From Dehalococcoidia bacterium (GTDB lineage: Bacteria > Chloroflexota > Dehalococcoidia > Dehalococcoidales > Fen-1064): DNA of 5,389 nt. The position numbers were made by a program, and so were the translations under genes. The notes beneath the pieces were generated by a model that was given only the letters and a program-made list of their open reading frames with translations, was not told where the DNA came from and searched no databases. Below are positions 1 through 5,389 of this stretch, in pieces (positions within the stretch are counted from its first letter, which is position 1; each line of letters opens with the position of its first letter). The DNA lies in NCBI GenBank assembly GCA_003153075.1, contig PMBW01000129.1, positions 15,826-21,214 on the forward strand. The letters run 5' to 3'.

Positions 1-1868
1 ATTATCGTTTGCCTAAGGATATTCTGGATAAAGAAATCAAAGAAATCCAGGAAGCCGGAGTGGATATCCAGGTTAGTACGTGGATTACCTCCCTCGATTC
101 ACTTTTCGTCAAGGGATATCAGGCTGTTTTTCTGGCCGTTGGCGCACACAGGGGGATCAAGTTAGGCGTGGAAGGTGAAACTAATCCCGGAGTCATCGAC
201 GGCGTCTCATTTTTACGCGATGTCAACGCAGGAATAAAAACTAATATAGGGAAAACAGTTGCGGTCATCGGCGGCGGGAATGTTGCCATTGATGTGGCAC
301 TGACGGCCCTGCGTCTGGGCGCCCGCGAAGTCAAGGTAGTATGCCTTGAACATACAGCGGAGGAAATGCCTGCCTTTGCCGACGAAATAAAGCAAGCCCA
401 TCAAGAGGGTGTCCTGATCGAAATGGGCTGGGGTGTAAAAAAGATAATTGCCGATAATGGGCAGATCAAAGGACTGGAATTAACCCGCTGTGTTTCTGTT
501 TACGATGATTTTGGTAAATTTAAGCCGTGCTACGCGCAGAACGAAACAAAAAACATAAACGCCGATATGGTGATCGTGGCGATCGGGCAAATACCTGATG
601 TACCTGAAGAATTTGATATTAAAACCAACGCTAACCATACGCTGCAGGCAGATACTAAAACTTTAGCGGCAAGTCGCGCCGGTGTCTGGGCGGGTGGCGA
701 TGCGGTGACCGGAGCGGCATCGGTGATTGAGGCAATTGCCGCTGGAAGAAAGGCTGCTATTTCCATCGATAAATATCTGGGCGGCAAGGGCAAGATCGAT
801 GAGAAACTGACCCGCGCCCGCCGGATCATTGCGCCGCAAACGGAGGTATATCCCGAAGGTACCGTTCGCGTAAATCTACCGCAGCTTCCTGTTGAACAAC
901 GCGCCGGTAATTTCAAGGAGACGGAGCTTACTTTGCCGCAACCGTCGGCAATAGATGAAAGCAGCCGTTGTCTGCACTGCGGCGAAGGAATGACTTCCCG
1001 GTGCCGTTACGCCTGTCCGGCGGGAATCAACGTACCCTTATACGTCAATTTGATCAAAAGGGGTAAATACGAGGATGCACTGGCAGTCATCCGCGAAAAG
1101 GTACCATTCCCCGGCGTATTGGGGCGGGTGTGCACGGCGCCGTGCGAAGAAGCCTGCACCGGCTGCGCAATGTGCGTGCCCTATTGTCCCATGAATGCCA
1201 TCGGGGCGGACGGCGAGATAAAGAAACAGGTCAAAATCGATTTCGATGAATGCGCCGACTGCGGCGTTTGCTTTAGAGCCAGGGTTTGTCCTGTGGACGC
1301 GATCGTTGATGAAGTATATACGTGGCCGCGCTCGGTGCGGTCGGCGTTCTCTAATCCGCTGGTATTACACAAAGAAACCAGGGTGCCGGGACGCGGCACG
1401 GAAGAGGTGAAAACCAACGAAGTTACCGGCCAGTTTAAAAAAGGTCATGTCGGGGTGACCGCGGAGTTAGGACGGCCGGGTGTCGGCGCCAGATTCCGCG
1501 ATGTCGAAAAGGTGGCGCAGGCGCTGGCGAGGGCGCATGTCGTTTTCGCGGCCAATAATCCGGTCACCCACATGATGACGGACAAGACGACCGGCAAGCT
1601 GAATGACGAGATCCTGAATGAAAAGGTCTGTTCGGCGATGATCGAGACCACTTCACCGATCGAAAACCTGCCGGCAATAATTAAAGAGTTGCGTGAAGTG
1701 GCTACGCAGATCGAAACTGTTTTCAGTCTGACGATTTCATCAAGGCTGGAGAAAGATGGGACGGCTCCCTGCCGGAAGATATTGCAGGAACTTGACGTTC
1801 CTTTGTATCCCAACGGTAAAACCAATCTGGGACTGGGACGTCCGTTATTCAAGGAGGAATCGAAATGA
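1..1868 (+). CDS. Iron-sulfur flavoprotein oxidoreductase (GltD-like NAD(P)H/FAD module fused to ferredoxin and an unknown C-terminal domain), 5' partial
   Basis: The reading frame is open to the window edge (first full codon at 3). The first residues, YRLPKDIL, match the interior of glutamate synthase small-subunit-like proteins, so TTG at 9 is not the start and the FAD-binding N-terminus lies upstream. Residue n below has its codon at 6+3n. Visible in order: an NAD(P)-binding Rossmann fold with VIGGGNVAID (87-95); a second FAD contact, GVWAGGDAVTGA (225-236); a GltD/DPYD-type [4Fe-4S] segment with C321, C324, C332, C336-P, C375, C379 and C383; a ferredoxin module with CxxCxxCxxxCP (C383-C393) and CxxCxxCx5CP (C415-C427); and about 190 residues of unknown function (430-619) containing GRGTEE and GRPGVG. 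It probably passes electrons between NAD(P)H, flavin and iron-sulfur centres in the cytoplasm; the partner is unknown. The [4Fe-4S] segment runs abruptly into the ferredoxin. Its TGA overlaps the next start. The family call is firm; the physiological reaction is not known. Confidence 0.85.
   Translation, partial: YRLPKDILDKEIKEIQEAGVDIQVSTWITSLDSLFVKGYQAVFLAVGAHRGIKLGVEGETNPGVIDGVSFLRDVNAGIKTNIGKTVAVIGGGNVAIDVALTALRLGAREVKVVCLEHTAEEMPAFADEIKQAHQEGVLIEMGWGVKKIIADNGQIKGLELTRCVSVYDDFGKFKPCYAQNETKNINADMVIVAIGQIPDVPEEFDIKTNANHTLQADTKTLAASRAGVWAGGDAVTGAASVIEAIAAGRKAAISIDKYLGGKGKIDEKLTRARRIIAPQTEVYPEGTVRVNLPQLPVEQRAGNFKETELTLPQPSAIDESSRCLHCGEGMTSRCRYACPAGINVPLYVNLIKRGKYEDALAVIREKVPFPGVLGRVCTAPCEEACTGCAMCVPYCPMNAIGADGEIKKQVKIDFDECADCGVCFRARVCPVDAIVDEVYTWPRSVRSAFSNPLVLHKETRVPGRGTEEVKTNEVTGQFKKGHVGVTAELGRPGVGARFRDVEKVAQALARAHVVFAANNPVTHMMTDKTTGKLNDEILNEKVCSAMIETTSPIENLPAIIKELREVATQIETVFSLTISSRLEKDGTAPCRKILQELDVPLYPNGKTNLGLGRPLFKEESK
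1851..1857 (+). promoter_or_regulatory. Ribosome binding site of the 206-residue protein gene
   Basis: AAGGAGG lies seven bases before the ATG at 1865, inside the last codons of the upstream gene. It is a near-perfect Shine-Dalgarno sequence. With the ATGA stop/start overlap at 1865-1868 it indicates translational coupling and fixes the start of the second gene. Confidence 0.85.
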
Positions 1869-2485
1869 CACATACTTTACACCGCCGCGGCACGAAAGAG
1901 AGTTTAAACCGGGATTACGTGATGCTGTGCATCGCAGCCAAAGGGATAAATGAAGACGGTGCTGATGAGAAAATGCGGGAATTTCTGCGCACGGTCATCA
2001 AGTACGGCGCGGTAAATTTCGGGGATATGCGAACCGGTAATTCCTTCTGCTGTAATCCCGATGAGATCATCAATAAAGTTACGAGCACCAGTATCGTCCA
2101 CGGTGTTTTCACCGACCGCGCTACCGTTGCCAGGGTAATGAGCAGCCTGAAACGCGCTGATCTGGGCATGTCCGTGGTAGTGAGCGGCCCCTTTCCCTCA
2201 GTTGAGGAAGCCTGTAAAGAAGCCGGCATCGTCCCCCATTCGCGGGATTTTTCGGCGGGTATCTGGGGAAGAACGGATAAACTGGCCAGGCAGGAACTGC
2301 TGGAATGCACGACGATGTGCGGGCACGCGATGATCTCGGCGAATCTGGTTGACGATATTGTCAAACGGATCAAGGCTGGAGTGATCAATACGCGGCAGGG
2401 CTCGATAGAGATGGGCCGGGTCTGCTGCTGCGGAATATATAATCCTGTGCGGGCGGAAAGGATTTTAAGAAAACTGACGAGCTGA
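1865..2485 (+). CDS. Cysteine-rich conserved-looking protein of unknown function, 206 residues
   Basis: I cannot assign a named family. The start is ATG at 1865, supported by AAGGAGG at 1851-1857 and overlapping the stop of the upstream gene. There is no signal peptide or membrane segment, so it is probably cytoplasmic. It has nine cysteines in 206 residues: C22, C62-C63, C117, C148, C152 and a C187-C188-C189 triplet. The most striking stretches are TLHRRGTKESL near the N-terminus, CTTMCGHAMIS (148-158) and GRVCCCGIYNPVRAERIL (185-201). The CxxxCGH motif and the CCCG triplet near the C-terminus look like ligands for a metal or Fe-S cluster, but no standard ferredoxin spacing is present. The stop/start overlap with the Fe-S flavoprotein suggests the two products are made in step and may form a complex. 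Possible roles are an electron-transfer subunit, a cofactor-binding subunit or a regulator; none can be chosen from sequence alone. Confidence 0.85.
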   Translation: MTHTLHRRGTKESLNRDYVMLCIAAKGINEDGADEKMREFLRTVIKYGAVNFGDMRTGNSFCCNPDEIINKVTSTSIVHGVFTDRATVARVMSSLKRADLGMSVVVSGPFPSVEEACKEAGIVPHSRDFSAGIWGRTDKLARQELLECTTMCGHAMISANLVDDIVKRIKAGVINTRQGSIEMGRVCCCGIYNPVRAERILRKLTS

Positions 2486-2533
2486 GTGGTTTGTTGAAAT
2501 AGCAAAGCGAAAGTAATTTTGGGAGGCGTAATC
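2486..2533 (+). other. Short intergenic gap within the operon
   Basis: These 48 bases contain the ribosome binding site of the ThDP enzyme gene and no inverted repeat, T-run terminator or convincing promoter that I can see. Read-through from the upstream pair is the simplest reading. Confidence 0.6.
2521..2526 (+). promoter_or_regulatory. Ribosome binding site deciding the start of the ThDP enzyme
   Basis: GGGAGG sits seven bases before the ATG at 2534. A TTG at 2519 in the same frame would add five residues, but it begins just before this site and has no Shine-Dalgarno of its own, so ATG 2534 is preferred. Confidence 0.85.
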
Positions 2534-4234
2534 ATGGCAAACATCAATGTCGCAACTGCGGTTGCCAAAGTATTAAAGGAAGAGGGTGTAGAATGGTATG
2601 CCGGTGTGCACGGCGGCCATCTCTGGCACCTTATGATCGAGGTTGCCAAGGCCGATATTAAAATGTACCATATGCGGCATGAGCAATCCGGTGTATATTG
2701 CGCCGAAGGTTGGGCACGGACAACCGGCAAACCGGGTGTATGTTTCGGTACGGCCGGGGCTGGTTACGGCAACATGGTTCCCGGCATATACCAGGCGTAT
2801 CTTTCCCACAGCCCGGTGATCTGCCTGCTGGGGCAGCACAGCACCTCGGAAGACGGCTGGGGGCCTTTTCAGGAGGGCTATGCCGAACCGGTGGCCAGTC
2901 ACTTTACCAAATGGACTCGGCGTATTATTGACCCGACGATGGCAGCTTATTTTGCGCAGAAGGCTTTCCGGGATGCCATGACCTATCCGATGGGGCCGGT
3001 GGCGCTGGAAATTCCCGCCAATATCATGGGGCAGATCGCCGGTGATGAAAACAACCTGCGTGGTTATATGGCGCCGGGTCGTGTTGCTGACCCGTCGCAA
3101 CCGGCCGGCGACCCGCAAGTGGTGGAAAAAGCAGTACGCATGCTGATCAATGCTAAAAGACCGATCATCGTTGCCGGTGACGGTATTTTCTGGTCAAAAG
3201 CCTCGGGCGAATTGAAAGAGCTGGTCGAACTGTTGAGTATCCCGGTGATTACCAGACGGATGGGGCGCGGCGCGGTACCGGAAGACCATCCGCTGTCCTT
3301 TGGCGGCGGTTTCCGCAGACCAATTCAGATGCAGTCTGACGTCGTAGCAATCTTCGGCTTAAAGATGAATATGCTTGAAGGTTTCGGTTTGCCGCCGAGG
3401 TTCCCGGCTGAGAATGTGAAATACCTGCAAATCGCCGAAGATCCGGAGGAATTAACCACCAGGTTACCCACCGAACTATCCATTACAGGCAGTCCCAGAC
3501 CGGTATTGCGGCAAATGATCGATTGCGCAAAGGAGATGAAAGCAAAACCGGATCGGCATGAATGGCTGGCTTTTGTCGCCAAAGAGAAAGAAAAAGATCG
3601 GGCAGCAACGCAGGCGGCGGTGGAAAAGGTACGCAATAACATACCCATTCACCCTGATTTTCTGGCCGCGGAGATTGTCGAAAGTCTGGACAAAGACGCG
3701 ACAGTAATACTGGACAGCTTCAGTATGTCCGGTTTCTTCACGGATAAATTCAAGTCGGTATTTGCCGGGCAGTTGCTGGATGCGGCCACCTGGAGCGGCG
3801 TGGGGCACAGCGTGGGGATGGGGATGGGTGCGCAACTTGGCAGGCCGGGCAAACAGGTCGTGGCGCTGCTGGGTGACGGAGGGATGGGCATTGCCGGGTT
3901 TGATATTGAAACAACCGCCCGGTATAACCTGCCGGTCTGTTACATTGTTTTTAATAACAGCGGCTGGATGAACCCGTCGACGCAGAAGCTGATAATTCCG
4001 GAAGTGAAAGACAGCTGGTGCATGATGCCGGATATCAGGTACGATAAGATATTCGCCGAAATGGGCTGCTATACTGAATACGTCACCGAACCGCAGGAAA
4101 TAAAACCCGCGCTGAGGAGGGCTTTCGATTCCGGCAAGACATCTGTAGTTAACGTAATACCTGATACCTGTGTAGTTCCGCCCCAACAGCAGGGCCGTAT
4201 CGACTATTACCGTAAATTATTCGGCGCGTGTTGA
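2534..4234 (+). CDS. Thiamine-diphosphate-dependent lyase, benzaldehyde lyase / 2-hydroxyacyl-CoA lyase-like (acetolactate synthase superfamily)
   Basis: This is a complete 566-residue protein, the usual length for the family. Its three domains are all present: an N-terminal pyrimidine-binding domain (about 1-170), a middle domain (about 195-330) and a C-terminal diphosphate-binding domain (about 370-545). The cofactor-activating glutamate is E50 in MRHEQSG. The ThDP/Mg motif is LLGDGG (G447-D448-G449), followed 24 residues later by N474-N475. GVHGGH (24-29), TAGAGYGN (73-80), FQEG (112-115) and TKWTRR (125-130) resemble, from memory, the benzaldehyde lyase sequence, with H26, H29, E50 and Q113 at equivalent positions. 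GFGLPPRF (283-290) is typical of 2-hydroxyacyl-CoA lyases and related acetolactate synthase-like proteins. Such enzymes cleave or form the C-C bond of 2-hydroxy ketones or 2-hydroxyacyl-CoAs. The CoA-transferase next door favours a CoA-thioester substrate. Alternatives are an oxalyl-CoA decarboxylase-like or acetolactate synthase-like enzyme. The superfamily is certain; the substrate is unknown. Confidence 0.9.
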   Translation: MANINVATAVAKVLKEEGVEWYAGVHGGHLWHLMIEVAKADIKMYHMRHEQSGVYCAEGWARTTGKPGVCFGTAGAGYGNMVPGIYQAYLSHSPVICLLGQHSTSEDGWGPFQEGYAEPVASHFTKWTRRIIDPTMAAYFAQKAFRDAMTYPMGPVALEIPANIMGQIAGDENNLRGYMAPGRVADPSQPAGDPQVVEKAVRMLINAKRPIIVAGDGIFWSKASGELKELVELLSIPVITRRMGRGAVPEDHPLSFGGGFRRPIQMQSDVVAIFGLKMNMLEGFGLPPRFPAENVKYLQIAEDPEELTTRLPTELSITGSPRPVLRQMIDCAKEMKAKPDRHEWLAFVAKEKEKDRAATQAAVEKVRNNIPIHPDFLAAEIVESLDKDATVILDSFSMSGFFTDKFKSVFAGQLLDAATWSGVGHSVGMGMGAQLGRPGKQVVALLGDGGMGIAGFDIETTARYNLPVCYIVFNNSGWMNPSTQKLIIPEVKDSWCMMPDIRYDKIFAEMGCYTEYVTEPQEIKPALRRAFDSGKTSVVNVIPDTCVVPPQQQGRIDYYRKLFGAC

Positions 4235-4295
4235 ACAGAACACACAGTTTTATCCGGTCAATAACAACAAAAATGACTATAACAGGATGGGTAAA
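4235..4295 (+). other. Intergenic gap between the ThDP enzyme and the CoA-transferase
   Basis: These 61 bases are A-rich and contain the downstream ribosome binding site. I see no stem-loop with a T-run that would act as a terminator and no clear -35/-10 pair, so co-transcription is likely. An eight-codon ATG frame from 4273 ends at 4299 and overlaps the next start; nothing suggests that it is a real gene. Confidence 0.5.
4284..4287 (+). promoter_or_regulatory. Ribosome binding site of the CoA-transferase
   Basis: AGGA lies eight bases before the ATG at 4296. It is weaker than the two upstream sites but well placed, and the protein family's conserved N-terminus (PLAGVK) begins seven codons after this ATG. 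Confidence 0.6.
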
Positions 4296-5389
4296 ATGAA
4301 AGAATCTTCGAATCTCCCGCTGGCAGGGGTTAAATGTGTTTGCGTGATCATGTTTCAACAGGTACCGGCAGCTTTTACGATGATGGCCGATCTGGGCGCG
4401 GAGGTAATTAAGATCGAGCCTCCAGGTGTAGGCGAACAGGGTAGGGGTTTCCAGAAATATCCGGGAATGTACCTGAGTTCGTATTTTGAAACGAATAACC
4501 GCGGTTTCAAGTCTGTCACTTTGAATCTGAAAACTAAAAAAGGCCTGGAGATCCTGTACATGCTGGCGAAAGACGCCGACATTTTCGCGGAGAACTTTCG
4601 TCCGGGAGTGGCCCAGCGTAATCATTTTGCCTACGAAGACATAGTGAAATTCAATGCGGGCATTGTTTATCTGAGCAGTTCGGCCTACGGACCGGATGGG
4701 CCGAACTCCTCACTACCGGGTACCGATGCCGTCGCTCAAGCGGCCGGCGGTCTGGCCAGTACATTCGGTGACAAAGGCGCCCAGATGATGACCTCCCAGC
4801 ATTCGGTAGCCGATGAAACCAGCGCCCTGGTGAATTTCGGCGCGATCATGGTTGGTTTGTACCATAAAAAAATGACCGGTGAGGGACAAAAAATCGAGAC
4901 ATCGTTGTTGGGCAGTGTTGTCCGGTTGATGGGATATTCAATGACGCGGGTGCTTTTTACCGGCAAGGAAATACCGCGCGGTCGGGCGCGTGTCCTGGGC
5001 GGCGCTTCAACTGGTCTGGCCGGTTCATTCAATGACAAGAACGGCAAGGGATTCGCGATTCAAGTAGTAGGGCAGGAATCCTGGCAGAAAGGCATGCAAG
5101 CCGCGGGTTTTATGGGGAAACTGGAGGAAGTGGGCTGCGGTAAATTGGGAGAGGTGGCGGAGTCTGAAGAAAAGACCAAACTTTTCCTGGAAACCATGGA
5201 TAAGATCTTCGCGACCAATACACGAGACTACTGGGTCAAGACGCTGCGGCAATTCGACGTTGTCTGCGCGCCGATCAACACCGTGCTGGAAACCTCACAG
5301 GATCCCGATGTTATCGCCAATAACTACATCACCGAAGTCGACCATCCCAAGGCGGGGAAGATCAAAGTGGTCGGGTTCCCCTGGAAATT
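4296..5389 (+). CDS. Class III CoA-transferase (CaiB/BaiF, formyl-CoA transferase-like), 3' partial
   Basis: 364 residues are visible before the window edge. Family members run to about 400-430, so roughly the last 35-65 are missing. The start ATG at 4296 has AGGA eight bases upstream and places PLAGVK at residues 8-13, as usual for the family. Hallmarks are ADLGAEVIKIEPPG (31-44), NNRGFKSVTLNLKTKKG (67-83), AENFRPG (98-104), YGPDGP (131-136), the Q-A-A-G-G-L stretch (148-153) and MTGEGQKIETSL (193-204). D173 in VADETSAL aligns with the catalytic aspartate that forms acyl-enzyme anhydrides in this class (Asp169 in formyl-CoA transferase). The enzyme would move CoA between a donor thioester and a carboxylic acid in the cytoplasm. 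Adjacent to a 2-hydroxyacyl-CoA lyase-like protein, it may activate that enzyme's substrate. The glycine-rich GGGGQ loop of formyl-CoA transferase is not seen, so oxalate specificity is not supported. The related family members include racemases, but the flanking gene favours a transferase. Confidence 0.9.
   Translation, partial: MKESSNLPLAGVKCVCVIMFQQVPAAFTMMADLGAEVIKIEPPGVGEQGRGFQKYPGMYLSSYFETNNRGFKSVTLNLKTKKGLEILYMLAKDADIFAENFRPGVAQRNHFAYEDIVKFNAGIVYLSSSAYGPDGPNSSLPGTDAVAQAAGGLASTFGDKGAQMMTSQHSVADETSALVNFGAIMVGLYHKKMTGEGQKIETSLLGSVVRLMGYSMTRVLFTGKEIPRGRARVLGGASTGLAGSFNDKNGKGFAIQVVGQESWQKGMQAAGFMGKLEEVGCGKLGEVAESEEKTKLFLETMDKIFATNTRDYWVKTLRQFDVVCAPINTVLETSQDPDVIANNYITEVDHPKAGKIKVVGFPWK

Noticed and set aside
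9..11. TTG at 9 as the start of the first gene
   Set aside because: The frame is open to the window edge, and the residues before and after it (YRLPKDIL) are interior sequence of the GltD-like family, so this is a leucine codon within a truncated gene.
2519..2533. TTG at 2519 as the start of the ThDP enzyme, giving 571 residues
   Set aside because: The ATG at 2534 has GGGAGG seven bases upstream, and the added residues would be encoded by the ribosome binding site itself.
1915..2730. Minus-strand open frame of 271 codons across the second gene and the start of the third, and other long antisense frames such as 3476-4186 and 4149-4625
   Set aside because: They lie opposite well-supported coding regions, cross gene boundaries, have compositions typical of reverse-frame translation and show no recognisable domain.
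2534..4234. Acetolactate synthase catalytic subunit (ilvB)
   Set aside because: The fold and length fit, but no regulatory subunit or other branched-chain amino acid gene is nearby, and the GVHGGH and GFGLPPRF motifs point to the lyase branch.
4235..4295. Transcription terminator between the ThDP enzyme and the CoA-transferase
   Set aside because: No GC-rich inverted repeat followed by a T-run could be found by eye.
4273..4299. Eight-codon frame before the CoA-transferase as a leader peptide
   Set aside because: It has no ribosome binding site of note and no run of regulatory codons, and there is no attenuator-like stem-loop after it.
2534..5389. Oxalate catabolism (oxalyl-CoA decarboxylase plus formyl-CoA transferase)
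   Set aside because: The gene pair is suggestive, but the ThDP enzyme has FQE and GVHGGH rather than the oxalyl-CoA decarboxylase motifs, and the transferase lacks the glycine-rich loop of formyl-CoA transferase.

Overview
The window holds four plus-strand genes packed head to tail: a 5'-truncated gene, two complete genes and a 3'-truncated gene. They read as one operon from an anaerobic bacterium. The anaerobe inference rests on the many iron-sulfur cysteines and on a thiamine-diphosphate lyase next to a CoA-transferase. The strong Shine-Dalgarno sites (AAGGAGG, GGGAGG), the balanced base composition and the style of the ferredoxin module suggest a Firmicutes-like anaerobe such as a Peptococcaceae or Negativicutes member. 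That placement is a tentative inference, because no taxonomic marker lies in the window.

Layout. (1) 1-1868: the C-terminal part of a large iron-sulfur flavoprotein. It has a GltD-like NAD(P)H/FAD module, then a GltD-type [4Fe-4S] segment, a two-cluster ferredoxin module and a C-terminal domain of unknown function. (2) 1865-2485: a 206-residue cysteine-rich protein of unknown function, joined to gene 1 by an ATGA stop/start overlap. (3) 2534-4234: a 566-residue ThDP enzyme of the acetolactate synthase / pyruvate oxidase fold. Its active-site pattern looks like benzaldehyde lyase and 2-hydroxyacyl-CoA lyase rather than acetolactate synthase. (4) 4296 to the window end: a class III (CaiB/BaiF, formyl-CoA transferase-like) CoA-transferase, cut by the window edge. 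The two intergenic gaps (48 and 61 bases) hold ribosome binding sites and no visible terminator or promoter. No RNA genes, repeats, CRISPR arrays or mobile elements were seen.

Working model (inference). The CoA-transferase could convert a hydroxy acid to its CoA thioester. The ThDP enzyme could cleave (or, in reverse, form) a C-C bond next to the hydroxyl, giving a carbonyl compound and possibly formyl-CoA, which could serve as CoA donor for the next round. The first two genes would supply or take up electrons, or act on a linked redox step. The substrate cannot be read from the sequence. The combination recalls oxalate catabolism (oxalyl-CoA decarboxylase plus formyl-CoA transferase), but neither protein carries the hallmarks of those enzymes, so this may be an uncharacterised pathway.
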